NCBI RefSeq assembly: GCF_012396015.1
Contig: NZ_JAAXOQ010000008.1
Location: 1 to 64,000 of the forward strand
Direction: 5' to 3'
DNA from: Tsukamurella spumae
Lineage (GTDB): Bacteria > Actinomycetota > Actinomycetes > Mycobacteriales > Mycobacteriaceae
Length of the DNA: 64,000 nucleotides
The notes beneath the pieces are model-generated. The model made no database searches. It was not told the DNA's origin and was given only the letters and a program-made list of their open reading frames with translations. Positions 35,556 through 45,694 of the stretch are shown here, piece by piece. The position numbers were made by a program, and so were the translations under genes. Position 1 is the first letter of the stretch; each line of letters starts with the position of its first letter.

Positions 35556-36774
35556 GTGAGTGATGTTCAACCGCGCCGGTCGCGGCCCGTCGTGGCCATG
35601 GTCGGCGGAGGTCAGCTGGCCCGCATGACCCATCAGGCCGCGATCGCGCTGGGCCAGTCCCTGCGCGTCCTGGCCGCCGCCCCCGATGAGCCCGCGCCCC
35701 AGGTGTGCGCCGACGTCGTGCTCGGCGACCACGATCGCATCGAGGACCTGCGCCGGGTCGCGACCGGCGCCCACGCGCTGACCTTCGACCACGAGGGCGT
35801 GCCCACCGAGCACCTGCTGCAGCTGCAGGCGGAGGGCGTCACCGTCAACCCGCCGCCGCAGGCGCTGCTCTACGCGCAGGACAAGCTGGCGATGCGGCAC
35901 CGTCTGGCCGAGCTCGGCGCGCCCGTACCGGGCTTCGCCGAGATCACCTCGCCCGGCGATGTCCGCGACTTCTGGGCCCGGTTCGACGGTGCCGTGGTCC
36001 TCAAGGCCGTGCGCGGCGGCTACGACGGCCGCGGCGTGTGGCTGCCCGACACGCTCGACGAGGCCGTGGCCGTCGCGCGGGAGCAGCTCGCCGCGGGCGT
36101 GCAGGTGCTCGCGGAGCAGCGGGTCGAGCTGGCGCGGGAGTTGTCTGCGATGGTCGCGCGGTCGCAGTACGGGCAGGGCGCGGCGTGGCCGGTCGTCGAG
36201 ACGGTGCAGCGGAACGGGCAGTGCGCCGTCGTGCTCGCGCCCGCGCCGGGCCTGTCCGACGAGGACGCGTCGTTCGCCGAGTCGCTCGCGCTGAGCCTGG
36301 CGAACGAACTGGGCGTCGTGGGCGTGATGGCCGTGGAGCTGTTCCAGACCCCGTCGGGCGAGATGCTCGTCAACGAGCTCGCGATGCGCCCGCACAACTC
36401 GGGGCACTGGTCCATGAACGGGTGCGTGACCAGCCAGTTCGAGCAGCACGTGCGCGCGGTGCTCGACTACCCGCTGGGCGACACCGCCGCGACCGCGCCG
36501 CTGACCGTCATGGCGAACGTGCTCGGGGCGTCGTCGGAGCCCGAGATGAGCGTCGACGAGCGGTTGCACCACCTCATGGCCCGGATGCCGGAGGCGCACG
36601 TGCACATGTACGGCAAGGAGGGCCGGCCCGACCGCAAGATCGGGCACGTGAACCTGGTCGGCGGGCTCGACGGTGACCGGAACGACCCCGAGTACGCGGC
36701 CGAGCTGCGGGAGCGGGCGGAACGCGCGGCGCACTGGATGGCGACCGCGGAGTGGACCGATGGATGGAGTGTGC

Positions 36775-36782
<8 letters not shown>
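35556..36782 (+). CDS. purK: N5-carboxyaminoimidazole ribonucleotide synthase
   Basis: This 408-residue ATP-grasp enzyme converts AIR, bicarbonate and ATP to N5-CAIR. It begins [22 protein letters not shown] and carries the ATP-grasp [29 protein letters not shown], and [17 protein letters not shown]. The start is GTG 35556, 6 bp after GATTAT, a possible -10. The C-terminus overlaps purE by 8 nt, giving the purK-purE operon for the de novo purine pathway. Confidence 0.93.
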
Positions 36783-37287
<505 letters not shown>

Positions 37288-37297
37288 CCTGGTCCGC

Positions 37298-37954
37298 ATG
37301 GGCGGACAGGTGCGGGTGCACAACTTCGCGATCTCGCTGGACGGCTTCGGCACCGGCGCCGACCAGTCGGTGGACGCACCCTTCGGGCACGCCGGCGGAT
37401 CGCTGATGTCGTGGTTCTTCGGGACCAGGCGGGGCGCTGCGATCCACGGACTGGCCGGCGCGGCCCGGGGCGTCGACGATGCCTTCTCCGAGGCCTGGGA
37501 CGAGGGTATCGGCGTGGAGATCATGGGCCGCGGCAAGTTCGCGCCCACGCTCGAGGTCCTCGCCGACGAGTCCTGGCGCGGCTGGTGGGGCGAGCAGACG
37601 CCGTTCACCACGCCGGTCATCGTGCTCACGAGCCGCCCCCGGCCCGCGTTCACCACGGGGGACGGGGTGGAGTTCCGGTTCCTCGACGGCTCGCCCGCCG
37701 AGGCATTGGCCGCGGCCCGGGAGATCGCGGGCGAGAAGGACATCCGCATCGGCGGTGGCGTCTCGACGGTGCGCGAATTCCTCGCCGCCGACCTGGTTGA
37801 CCACCTGCACCTCGTCGAGGTGCCGATCGTGCTGGGCCGCGGCGAGCGGCTGTGGGACGGCCTCGAGGGCGTGCAGGAGCGGTTCGCGATCGAGTCGACG
37901 GTGAGCCCCGCCGCCGGCGTGGTGCACCGCGTCTTCACCCGCCTGCCCCGGTAG
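37298..37954 (+). CDS. Dihydrofolate reductase-family protein (RibD C-terminal-like)
   Basis: This 218-residue protein has the RibD_C/DHFR-like fold: VHNFAISLDGFGTG at the start, VEIMGRGKFAP, TPFTTPVIVLTSRPRP, and IRIGGGVSTVREFLAADLVDHLHLVEVPIVLGRGERLW. Such proteins reduce deaminated pyrimidine or unknown small substrates with NADPH. True FolA residues are not conserved, so it is not the main DHFR. It follows purE by 10 bp and may be co-transcribed. Confidence 0.82.
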   Translation: MGGQVRVHNFAISLDGFGTGADQSVDAPFGHAGGSLMSWFFGTRRGAAIHGLAGAARGVDDAFSEAWDEGIGVEIMGRGKFAPTLEVLADESWRGWWGEQTPFTTPVIVLTSRPRPAFTTGDGVEFRFLDGSPAEALAAAREIAGEKDIRIGGGVSTVREFLAADLVDHLHLVEVPIVLGRGERLWDGLEGVQERFAIESTVSPAAGVVHRVFTRLPR

Positions 37955-37964
37955 CCATCCATGT

Positions 37965-37984
37965 GGTTGTTCCCCGGAACAACC
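37965..37984. terminator. Perfect 9-bp hairpin after the DHFR-like gene
   Basis: GGTTGTTCC (37965-37973) and GGAACAACC (37976-37984) flank CC, starting 10 bp after the stop codon. The position favours a terminator, but the 2-nt loop also allows a protein-binding palindrome. The fadE25 promoter lies about 30 bp further on. Confidence 0.55.
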
Positions 37985-38015
37985 GGACCGTCGAAATTTG
38001 GTTACGTGCGACTAA

Positions 38016-38043
38016 CTGACCCGCGACCGGGCATGGATAGAAT
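38016..38043 (+). promoter_or_regulatory. Probable promoter of fadE25
   Basis: CTGACC (38016-38021) and TAGAAT (38038-38043) are separated by 16 bp in an AT-richer stretch, and lie 40 bp upstream of the fadE25 start, a normal leader length. The -10 element is a good actinobacterial SigA match; the -35 differs from TTGACC by one base. Confidence 0.5.
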
Positions 38044-38083
38044 CAGCCCGGACCCAAACACGTAGACGCTGATGGAGGCCCTT

Positions 38084-39244
38084 ATGGCTGGCAACCCCGA
38101 CTTCGACCTGTTCCAGCTCCCCGAGGAGCACGAGGAACTGCGCGCCGCCATCCGGGCGCTCGCGGAGCGCGATATCGCGCCGCACGCCAAGGATGTCGAC
38201 GAGAAGGAGCGGTTCCCGCAGGAGGCGCTCGACGCGCTGGTCGCGAGCGGTTTCAACGCCATCCACGTGCCCGAGGAGTACGGCGGCCAGGGCGCGGACT
38301 CGGTCGCGACCTGCATCGTCATCGAGGAGGTGGCCCGCGTCTGCGGCAGCTCCTCGCTGATCCCCGCGGTGAACAAGCTCGGCACCATGGGCCTGATCCT
38401 CAACGGCTCCGAGGAGCTCAAGCAGCACGTGCTGCCGTCGCTCGCCGAGGGCGAGGCCATGGCCTCCTACGCGCTGTCCGAGCGCGAGGCCGGCTCCGAC
38501 GCGGCGTCGATGCGCACCCGCGCCCGCCGCGAGGGCGACGAGTGGATCCTCAACGGCTCCAAGTGCTGGATCACCAACGGCGGCAAGTCCACCTGGTACA
38601 CCGTCATGGCCGTGACCGACCCCGAGAAGGGCGCCAACGGCATCAGCTCGTTCATCGTGCACAAGGACGATCCGGGCTTCTCCGTCACCGGCTACGAGCA
38701 CAAGCTGGGCATCAAGGGCAGCCCGACCGCCGAGCTGGCCTTCGAGGAGTGCCGCATCCCCGCGATGCGCATGATCGGCGACGAGGGCACCGGCTTCAAG
38801 ACCGCGCTGCAGACCCTCGACCACACCCGCCCGACCATCGGCGCGCAGGCCGTCGGCATCGCGCAGGGCGCGCTCGATGTGGCGATCGACTACATCAAGG
38901 ACCGCAAGCAGTTCGGCAAGTCCATCTCCGAGTTCCAGGGCGTGCAGTTCATGGTCGCCGATATGGCGATGCGCCTCGAGGCCGCCCGCCTGATGGTCTA
39001 CACCGCCGCCGCCCGCGCCGAGCGCGGCGAGAAGAACCTGGGCTTCATCAGCTCCGCGTCGAAGTGCTTCGCCTCCGACGTGGCGATGGACGTCACCACC
39101 GACGCGGTCCAGCTGCTCGGCGGCGCCGGCTACACCCGCGACTTCCCGGTCGAGCGGATGATGCGCGACGCCAAGATCACCCAGATCTACGAGGGCACCA
39201 ACCAGGTCCAGCGCGTGGTCATGAGCCGCCAGCTGCTGCGCTGA
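38084..39244 (+). CDS. fadE25: Acyl-CoA dehydrogenase
   Basis: This 386-residue enzyme catalyses the first, FAD-dependent step of beta-oxidation. Signatures are YALSEREAGSDAASM and KCWITNGGKSTWYTVMA (FAD), LGIKGSPTAELAFEECRIP, and the C-terminal QLLGGAGYTRDFPVERMMRDAKITQIYEGTNQVQR containing the catalytic Glu in YEGT. GGAGG precedes ATG 38084. Position near purE and the LCP gene and the sequence fit mycobacterial FadE25. It stands alone with its own promoter and terminator. Confidence 0.93.
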   Translation: MAGNPDFDLFQLPEEHEELRAAIRALAERDIAPHAKDVDEKERFPQEALDALVASGFNAIHVPEEYGGQGADSVATCIVIEEVARVCGSSSLIPAVNKLGTMGLILNGSEELKQHVLPSLAEGEAMASYALSEREAGSDAASMRTRARREGDEWILNGSKCWITNGGKSTWYTVMAVTDPEKGANGISSFIVHKDDPGFSVTGYEHKLGIKGSPTAELAFEECRIPAMRMIGDEGTGFKTALQTLDHTRPTIGAQAVGIAQGALDVAIDYIKDRKQFGKSISEFQGVQFMVADMAMRLEAARLMVYTAAARAERGEKNLGFISSASKCFASDVAMDVTTDAVQLLGGAGYTRDFPVERMMRDAKITQIYEGTNQVQRVVMSRQLLR

Positions 39245-39282
39245 TCACGGGGCGGGCGACCGCCACGACAACACGAACACGG

Positions 39283-39324
39283 AGGCCACCGCCCCGGGGC
39301 ATCACGCGACCCGGGCGGTGGCCT
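39283..39324. terminator. Hairpin after fadE25 overlapping the next gene's 3' end
   Basis: AGGCCACCGCCC (39283-39294) pairs with GGGCGGTGGCCT (39313-39324) across an 18-nt loop, 39 bp after the fadE25 stop. The right arm lies within the last codons of the convergent TIGR03089 gene, so the sequence is shared between coding and terminator roles. Confidence 0.5.
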
Positions 39325-40003
39325 TCTCCGTGGCGAACTTGTCCATGAGCTTGCCGGCGTCGGGGTTCGACACGTGGATCACGGCGGCCGGGGCGGCGAA
39401 CGGGGCCAGCAGGCCGTCATACAGGTCGTCGACGGTGCGCCACGCCCGCGTCGAGAGCACGCGGTCGCCCGCGGCGTAGCCGGCGGAGGCGGACAGGGCC
39501 GTCGCCCGCGCCACGACGATCTCGGGGGAGTCGCCGGCGAGTGCGGTGCCCGCGTCGCCGGGGGTGAACGCGTCCGGGTGCACGCGCACCTCGGTGGTGT
39601 AGTCGTCGATGCCGGGCGGCAGGTCGGGCACCGCCATGCCGAAGGCATCGAGGCCCACGGCGAGGATCTCGTCACCGTCGGCCTCACCGATCCGGTCCGG
39701 CGCGCAGAAGGTGACCGAGCCGGACTCGCCGAAGCGGACCTCGCACCCGGCCCACCACGCGCCGAACAGGATTCCCGCCGTCTGCCAGTGCGCCGGCAGC
39801 AGCACGCCGACGGCATCGCCCGGGCCCAGGCCGTACTGGTCGCGGAGCAGGTTGCCGCACTTGGCCGCCCAGTTCCCGAGCGTCACCGCCGAGAGGCCCA
39901 TCCGCGCGCCGGAGGCATCGTCGTACCAGGTGAACCGGGGCGCGGCACCGTCGGCCTGGACGATCGGGACGAGCAGGCGGTCAGTGACCGTCAGTCCACG
40001 CAC
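39302..40003 (-). CDS. TIGR03089-family protein
   Basis: This 233-residue protein is conserved in mycolic-acid bacteria beside the LCP/rmlD genes (Rv3268 region). It resembles a truncated AMP-binding enzyme N-terminal half (FTWYDDASGARMGLSAVTLGNWAAKCGNLLRDQYGLGPGDAVGVLLPAHWQTAGILFGAWWAG) without the ATP-binding P-loop or C-terminal lid. It is therefore not an active ligase by itself. GTG 40003 has GGAGG 6 nt upstream and overlaps the LCP stop by 13 nt, indicating co-expression. Confidence 0.82.
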   Translation of the reverse strand: MRGLTVTDRLLVPIVQADGAAPRFTWYDDASGARMGLSAVTLGNWAAKCGNLLRDQYGLGPGDAVGVLLPAHWQTAGILFGAWWAGCEVRFGESGSVTFCAPDRIGEADGDEILAVGLDAFGMAVPDLPPGIDDYTTEVRVHPDAFTPGDAGTALAGDSPEIVVARATALSASAGYAAGDRVLSTRAWRTVDDLYDGLLAPFAAPAAVIHVSNPDAGKLMDKFATEKATARVA

Positions 40004-41682
40004 GGGACGCCTCCGTTCTGCTGGGCGGTGAAGCCGGGCCGGTTGAGCAGCGAGCTGATGCGCGCCGCCTCGCTGGGGTCGAGCGCCTCGGTCATGCCCG
40101 GCGCGAGCGACGTGGTCGTGGCGGCGTCCGACCCGGAGGAGCCCGAGTTCCCCGACGAGCCCGGACCCGAGTACCCGTCCTGGAGCAGGACCTTGACGTG
40201 GCCCGACGACACCGAGGTGCTCGCGACCACGGGCAGTCCCCCGAGCAGAGCGGCGACGGCCTTCGCGCCCTGGTCGTTCGACGAGCTCGCGAGCACCGCG
40301 CTGCGCGAGCTCAGGCCCGCCTCGGCGGTCGAGGCGTTGCCGGTCTTGCCCTCCGCGAAGCCCTTGTTGCCGAGGAAGCTCGATACGCCGCTCGCGAGGC
40401 CCGTGGTGGAGCCGCCGTTGACCACGTCCACGGTGTACGACGAGCGGTTCACCGACGGGACGGCGGGCGCGCTCGAGGTGGTGGTCGTGGTCGGCTTGGC
40501 CTTCGGCGCGCTGCCCCCGAGGAGGCCGCTCACGTAGGCCTGGACCTGCTTCGGGTCGACGACGACCACGGACTGCTGCCCGTCGTCGCTCCAGCCGTCG
40601 TCGCGGACGACGGGGACCGTCGCGAACTTGATGTTGCCCGCCGAGAGGTTTGCTAGCTCCTTCGCGAAGCCCATGACGTCCCAGTCCTGATCCAGCGTGA
40701 CGGAGGTGGTCAGCGCGTTCTGGAGCTGGCTGAGCTTGCTGGGGCTGGTGAGCGTGCCGGTGGAGAGGATCTTGCTGGCCAGCGAGGCCATGAACACCTG
40801 CTGTCGGGTGACGCGGTCCAGGTCGCCGCGCGGCAGACCGTGCCGCTGGCGCACGAAACTCAGTGCCTGCGGGCCCTTGAGGGTCTGCTTGCCGGCCCGG
40901 AACCGGGCGCCGGAGAAGGAGTCGTTGACGGGTCGCTTCAGGCACACCTCGACGCCGCCCACGGCGTCGGTGAGGCGGGAGAAGCCGACCAGGCCGATCT
41001 CCGCGTACCGATCGACCGAGACGCCGGTCAGGTCAGCGACGGTCTCGATCAGCGCCTTGCGCCCCTCCTCGTTGCCCTTCTGCACGGCCGTCTTCTCGTC
41101 GTCGCCGTTCGCGATCGCCTTGTCCCGCGTCACGTTCGCGGCGCCCGCGAAGGCCGAGTTGATCTTGCCCTTGCCCTGATCGGGGATTGCGACATAGGCA
41201 TCGCGGGGGATCGAGATCGCGGTGGCCGACTTCCCGTCGTTGGGGATGCGGATGAGGATGATCGTGTCGGTGTTGAGGGTGCCGTCGTCGACGCCCGCGT
41301 TCAGCCGCGCCAGCTCCTGCTTGGAGAGCGGATTGCCCTTCGCGTCGGTGCGCGAGTCGGTGCCGACCAGCAGAATGTCGGTCGCGCCGTCGGGTTTGGC
41401 GCTGAGCGACGGGCCGCGTTCGATATCGCCCGCGAACCGGGACCACCAGAACCAGGCCACGCCGGTGACCACCAGCACGATCGCCGTGATCAGTGCGATC
41501 AGGGCCTTGCCACTGCGCTGGAGACGCTCGCGGGTGTCGGCGGACAGGTCGGCGGCGCGGGGCACCTGCCGCGGGCTCTGCGCACCGTCGGTGCCGCCCT
41601 CGTTCTCCGCGCGGACGCTCCGACGCTGCGCGTCGGCGCCGCGGGAATGGCGCGCGCCGCGCGGACTCGGGCTGTCGGACAC
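39991..41682 (-). CDS. LytR-CpsA-Psr family cell-wall glycopolymer ligase with LytR_C domain
   Basis: This 563-residue protein has a basic cytoplasmic N-terminus, a membrane anchor near residues 58-80 (LIALITAIVLVVTGVAWFWW), and an LCP domain (ILLVGTDSRTDAKG, DTIILIRIPNDGKSATAISIPRDAYVAIP, LSFVRQRHGLPRGDLDRVTRQQ). A C-terminal LytR_C domain follows a Thr-rich linker (SYTVDVVNGGSTTGLASGV). LCP proteins attach arabinogalactan to peptidoglycan. GTG 41682 is preceded by AAGGAG. It diverges from rmlD, which makes the rhamnose of the same linkage. Confidence 0.9.
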   Translation of the reverse strand: MSDSPSPRGARHSRGADAQRRSVRAENEGGTDGAQSPRQVPRAADLSADTRERLQRSGKALIALITAIVLVVTGVAWFWWSRFAGDIERGPSLSAKPDGATDILLVGTDSRTDAKGNPLSKQELARLNAGVDDGTLNTDTIILIRIPNDGKSATAISIPRDAYVAIPDQGKGKINSAFAGAANVTRDKAIANGDDEKTAVQKGNEEGRKALIETVADLTGVSVDRYAEIGLVGFSRLTDAVGGVEVCLKRPVNDSFSGARFRAGKQTLKGPQALSFVRQRHGLPRGDLDRVTRQQVFMASLASKILSTGTLTSPSKLSQLQNALTTSVTLDQDWDVMGFAKELANLSAGNIKFATVPVVRDDGWSDDGQQSVVVVDPKQVQAYVSGLLGGSAPKAKPTTTTTSSAPAVPSVNRSSYTVDVVNGGSTTGLASGVSSFLGNKGFAEGKTGNASTAEAGLSSRSAVLASSSNDQGAKAVAALLGGLPVVASTSVSSGHVKVLLQDGYSGPGSSGNSGSSGSDAATTTSLAPGMTEALDPSEAARISSLLNRPGFTAQQNGGVPCVD

Positions 41683-41804
41683 CCACCACTCCTTGTCGCC
41701 GGGATCGGGCCGGTTGCTTCGGCTCCGCTTGATCACATCCCCATAACGGTACCGACTGGACCTGGGATCGTGTCCATGCGCGGCCGTCACGTACCGTTCG
41801 CAGT

Positions 41805-42737
41805 GTGAATCTGGTGATCACCGGCGCAACCGGCCAGTTGGGATCGGCGCTGGTCGGGGTAGCCGCGGAGCGTGGGGTCGCGGTGCGCGCGCTCGGCCGC
41901 GACGCCCTCGATGTGACCTCGCCACAGTCGGTCGCGGGGCTCGATCTCGCGCCCGGCGACGTCGTCATCAACTGCGCGGCGCACACGGCCGTCGACGCCG
42001 CGGAGTCCGAGCCCGACGCCGCCGGGGCGCTCAACGCGCTCGCGCCCGGTCGGTTGGCCCGACGGTGCGCCGTCGCCGGCGCCCGGCTCGTCCACGTCTC
42101 CACCGACTACGTCTTCGGGCCCGCACCCGTGCCGCCCCGGGCCTGGGAGCCGGGCGACCCGACGGCACCGTCGAGCGTGTACGGGCGCACCAAGCTCGCC
42201 GGGGAGGAGGCGGCCCGCGCGGCGGACCCGCGCACCGTCGTGGTCCGGACCGCGTGGGTGTACACCGGACGGATCCCCGGCCCGGACGGCGGGACCGTCT
42301 GGGCCCCGGACTTCGTCGGGACCATGGGGCGGCTGGCCGACGGTGGCGTGGACCCGAAGGTCGTCGACGACCAGACGGGCTCGCCCACCTACGCCCCCGA
42401 CCTCGCCGTCGGCCTGCTGGATCTCGCCGACCTGCTCGCCGCCGGGCCCGGCCGGACCGGGGGCGTGCTGCACGCGGCGGGTGGCGGCGCGGCGACCTGG
42501 TTCGACCTGGCCCGAGGCGTGTTCGAGCGGGTCGGCGCGGACCCCGCCCGGGTCACGCCCTGCACGTCCGCGGAGTTCCCGCGCCCCGCGCCCCGCCCGG
42601 CGTACTCCGTGCTCTCGCCCGCCGCGTGGACGGCCTGGGGACTGGCTCCCCTCCCGGACTGGGAGGACGCGCTGGACCGGGCGCTGGGCGGCGCCGGGGC
42701 CCGGCCAATGGGCACCGTCCCCGCAACCGACCGGTAG
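41805..42737 (+). CDS. rmlD: dTDP-4-dehydrorhamnose reductase
   Basis: This 310-residue SDR enzyme makes dTDP-L-rhamnose. NAD-binding is NLVITGATGQLGSALVG; VINCAAHTAVDAAESEPDAA, HVSTDYVFGP and the catalytic YGRTKLAGEEAAR (Tyr-x3-Lys) are present. Start GTG 41805. It begins the rmlD-wbbL-manB-SGNH run, all on one strand and nearly without gaps, as in mycobacteria. Confidence 0.93.
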   Translation: MNLVITGATGQLGSALVGVAAERGVAVRALGRDALDVTSPQSVAGLDLAPGDVVINCAAHTAVDAAESEPDAAGALNALAPGRLARRCAVAGARLVHVSTDYVFGPAPVPPRAWEPGDPTAPSSVYGRTKLAGEEAARAADPRTVVVRTAWVYTGRIPGPDGGTVWAPDFVGTMGRLADGGVDPKVVDDQTGSPTYAPDLAVGLLDLADLLAAGPGRTGGVLHAAGGGAATWFDLARGVFERVGADPARVTPCTSAEFPRPAPRPAYSVLSPAAWTAWGLAPLPDWEDALDRALGGAGARPMGTVPATDR

Positions 42738-42740
42738 CCT

Positions 42741-43673
42741 GTGCGCGTGCCCGGAACCTCCGACGAGATCGCCCCACCCCCTGTGACGCTCGGGGTGGTC
42801 ACCGTCACCTATTCCCCGGGTGAGCACCTCGAGAACTTCCTGACCAGCATCGACGGCGCCTTCTCCGGTGCCGCGCCGCGTGTGCTCATGGCCGACAACG
42901 GGTCGGTCGACGGTGCGCCCGAGGCCGCCGACGCCGCGCACGCCGAGGCGGAACTGCTGCGCACCGGCGCGAACCTGGGGTACGGCGGGGCCATCAACTT
43001 TGCGGTGGCCCGGCTGCGCGCCGACGCGGCGGCCGGCACCGCGCCGTTCCCGGACTTCCTCCTGATCAGCAATCCGGACGTCGTGTTCGGTCCCGGGTCG
43101 ATCGACGAGCTGATCGCGGCCGCGGCGCGGCACCCCGAGGCGGGCGCGCTCGGTCCGTTGATCCGCGACCCCGACCGCACCGTCTACCCGTCGGCCCGGG
43201 CCGTCCCGAGCATGCGGTACGGGATCGGGCACGCGCTGCTCGGCGCGGTGTGGAAGTCGAACCCGTGGACCCGCGCGTACCAGCAGTCCGAGGCGGACCT
43301 CTCGGAGCGGGAGGCGGGCTGGCTCAGCGGCTCCTGCCTGCTGGTGCGTCCCGAGGCCTTCGCCGCGATCGGCGGCTTCGACGACCGCTACTTCATGTAC
43401 ATGGAGGACGTGGACTTCGGTGATCGCCTCGCGCGGGCCGGGTGGCGCAATGTCTACGTCCCGAGCGCGGAGATCGTGCACGCCAAGGGGCACGCCGCGG
43501 GGAAGGTGCCGGAGCTCATGCTGCCCGCGCACCACGCCTCGGCGTACCGGTTCTTCGCCGACCGTCATCCCGGTCCGGCGGCCGCGCCCCTGCGCGCGGC
43601 GATGAAGGTGGGGCTGGCCGCGCGCTCGCGGATCAGTGTTCTCGCGGCGACGCGGAGACGAAAAGGGGAATGA
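42741..43673 (+). CDS. wbbL: Rhamnosyltransferase for the arabinogalactan linker (WbbL-like)
   Basis: This 310-residue GT-A glycosyltransferase (GT2) has VTVTYSPGEHLENFLTSID, MADNGSVDG, NLGYGGAINFAVA, LLISNPDVVFGPGS (DxD-like region) and SGSCLLVRPEAFAAIGGFDDRYFMYMEDVDFGDRL. It transfers rhamnose to GlcNAc-PP-decaprenol, starting arabinogalactan. GTG 42741 follows the rmlD stop by 3 bp. Its stop overlaps the in-frame ATG at 43670 before manB. Confidence 0.9.
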   Translation: MRVPGTSDEIAPPPVTLGVVTVTYSPGEHLENFLTSIDGAFSGAAPRVLMADNGSVDGAPEAADAAHAEAELLRTGANLGYGGAINFAVARLRADAAAGTAPFPDFLLISNPDVVFGPGSIDELIAAAARHPEAGALGPLIRDPDRTVYPSARAVPSMRYGIGHALLGAVWKSNPWTRAYQQSEADLSEREAGWLSGSCLLVRPEAFAAIGGFDDRYFMYMEDVDFGDRLARAGWRNVYVPSAEIVHAKGHAAGKVPELMLPAHHASAYRFFADRHPGPAAAPLRAAMKVGLAARSRISVLAATRRRKGE

Positions 43674-44776
43674 TGAGTTCGGTGCAACAGGACGCCGGGG
43701 TGGACCTCAGTGATGTCGAGGCCGTGATCCTGGTGGGCGGCAAGGGCACTCGTCTACGGCCGCTCACCCTGTCGGCGCCCAAGCCGATGCTGCCCACGGC
43801 GGGCAAGCCCTTCCTGACCCACCTGCTCTCGCGGATCCGTGACGCCGGTATCCGCCGCGTGGTGCTGGGGACCTCGTTCAAGGCGGAGGTCTTCGAGGAG
43901 TACTTCGGCGACGGATCCGAACTGGGACTGGAGCTCTCGTACGTCGTCGAGACGGAGCCGCTGGGCACCGGCGGCGGCATCCGCAACGTGCTGCCCGCCC
44001 TCAAGGCGGAGAACGTGCTGGTGTTCAACGGTGACGTGTTGGGCGGCAGCGATATCCGCGCCGTCGTGAACACGCATCGCGAGAAGGACGCCGACGTCAC
44101 CATGCACCTCGTGCGCGTCGCCGACCCCCGCGCGTTCGGCTGCGTGCCGACCGACGCCTCCGGTCGGGTCACCGCGTTCCTGGAGAAGACCCAGGATCCG
44201 CCGACCGACCAGATCAACGCCGGCTGCTACGTCTTCAAGCGTTCGGTGATCGAGGAGATCCCCGCCGGGCGGCCGGTCTCCGTGGAGCGCGAGGTGTTCC
44301 CCGCGCTGCTCAACAGCGATCGCAAGCTCTACGGCCACGTCGACTACGGCTACTGGCGCGACATGGGCACGCCCGAGGACTTCGTCGCCGGTAGCTCGGA
44401 CCTCGTGCGGGGCATCGCACCGTCGGCCGCCCTGGACGGCGTCCGTGGCGAATGCCTCATCCACCCCGGTGCCTCCGTGGCGCCGGGCGCGCTGGTGATC
44501 GGCGGGTCCGTCGTCGGGCGTGGGGCGGAGATCGGTGCGGGCGCAAGGCTCGACGGTGCCGTGGTCTTCGACGGCGTGCGGATCGAGGCCGGCGCGATCG
44601 TCGAACGGTCGATCATCGGGTTCGGTGCGCACATCGGGCCGCGGGCGCGGATCCGCGAGGCCGTGATCGGCGACGGTGCCTCCGTCGGCGCCCGGTGCGA
44701 GCTGCTGCACGGCGCGCGGGTGTGGCCGGGGGTCGAGCTGCCCGACGGCGGCGTGCGGTTCTCGACGGACGTATAG
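43673..44776 (+). CDS. manB: Mannose-1-phosphate guanylyltransferase (nucleotidyltransferase plus left-handed beta-helix)
   Basis: This 367-residue protein starts VEAVILVGGKGTRLRPLTLSAPKPMLPTAGKPF, the nucleotidyltransferase signature. LVFNGDVLGGSD and DYGYWRDMGTPEDFV follow, then hexapeptide repeats from about residue 265. By position and sequence it matches Rv3264c, which makes GDP-mannose for mannolipids and mannosylated glycans; a glucose-1-phosphate thymidylyltransferase role is less likely. AAAAGGGG precedes ATG 43673. Confidence 0.88.
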   Translation: MSSVQQDAGVDLSDVEAVILVGGKGTRLRPLTLSAPKPMLPTAGKPFLTHLLSRIRDAGIRRVVLGTSFKAEVFEEYFGDGSELGLELSYVVETEPLGTGGGIRNVLPALKAENVLVFNGDVLGGSDIRAVVNTHREKDADVTMHLVRVADPRAFGCVPTDASGRVTAFLEKTQDPPTDQINAGCYVFKRSVIEEIPAGRPVSVEREVFPALLNSDRKLYGHVDYGYWRDMGTPEDFVAGSSDLVRGIAPSAALDGVRGECLIHPGASVAPGALVIGGSVVGRGAEIGAGARLDGAVVFDGVRIEAGAIVERSIIGFGAHIGPRARIREAVIGDGASVGARCELLHGARVWPGVELPDGGVRFSTDV

Positions 44777-44786
44777 GGGCTCGAAG

Positions 44787-45593
44787 GTGGCTGACTTCCT
44801 GCGGTACGTGGCGATCGGGGACTCCTTCACCGAGGGCGTGGGCGACCCGGACCCCACGGGCACGCACGAGTATCGGGGCTGGTCCGACCGCGTGGCCGAG
44901 GTACTGGCCTCGCGCTCATCGGATTTCGGCTACGCGAACCTAGCGATCCGCGGCAAGAAGATGGACCAGATCGTCGCCGAGCAGCTGGATCCGTGCCTGG
45001 AACTGGCGCCCGATCTGGTGACCGTGTACGCGGGCGCGAACGATTTGATCCGGCCGTCGGTCGACGTGGACGCGGTGGTCTCCGCCTACGATGCAATGCT
45101 CGCGCGGCTGGCGGCGTCGGGCGCCACCGTGGTGGTGTGGACCGCCGCCGATACGCACGGCAGCGGGATCTTCGGCGCGCTTCGCGGGCGGTTCGCCGTC
45201 TACAACGAGCTGGTGCGCGAGATCGCCTCCGAGCGTGGACTTCTCCTGCTCGACTACTGGCGGATGAAGGAGTACCGCGACCTGCGGATGTGGGAGTTCG
45301 ACCGCATCCACATGTCCTCGCCGGGGCACCTGCGGATGGCGATCGAGGTGCTGGACGTGCTGGGGGTGCCGCACACGCTCTCGGTGCCGGACCTCGGGCC
45401 GGAGCCGGTGATCTCGGCGGCGGAGGACCGCGAGATCAAGAAGCGCTGGCGCCGAGAGTTCGCCTACCCGTGGATCTCCCGCCGCGTGCGCGGCATCTCC
45501 ACCGGCGACGGCCTGCCGCCGAAGTATCCGACGTTGATGCGGCCGGTGGGGCTGGGTGCGGATGCGGACGCCGACGAGGTCGCGGAGCGGTAG
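44787..45593 (+). CDS. SGNH/GDSL hydrolase
   Basis: This 268-residue esterase begins RYVAIGDSFTEGVGDP (block I, nucleophile Ser) and has YANLAIRGKKMDQI (block II Gly), TVYAGANDLIRP (block III Asn) and FDRIHMSSPGHLRMA (block V Asp-x2-His). There is no signal peptide, so it acts in the cytosol, perhaps as a lysophospholipase or acyl-ester hydrolase. GTG 44787 is 11 bp after manB. The C-terminal 60 residues form a basic extension seen in actinobacterial members. Confidence 0.88.
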   Translation: MADFLRYVAIGDSFTEGVGDPDPTGTHEYRGWSDRVAEVLASRSSDFGYANLAIRGKKMDQIVAEQLDPCLELAPDLVTVYAGANDLIRPSVDVDAVVSAYDAMLARLAASGATVVVWTAADTHGSGIFGALRGRFAVYNELVREIASERGLLLLDYWRMKEYRDLRMWEFDRIHMSSPGHLRMAIEVLDVLGVPHTLSVPDLGPEPVISAAEDREIKKRWRREFAYPWISRRVRGISTGDGLPPKYPTLMRPVGLGADADADEVAER

Positions 45594-45694
45594 TCCGGCA
45601 GACGTTGCGGGCGGTCGAAGGTGCGCGTGTCCTAGCGCAACTGTCGTCTGATCGGACGATTGTCCGGTTCGGCGAGTTCGGCGAAGCTGGTCCG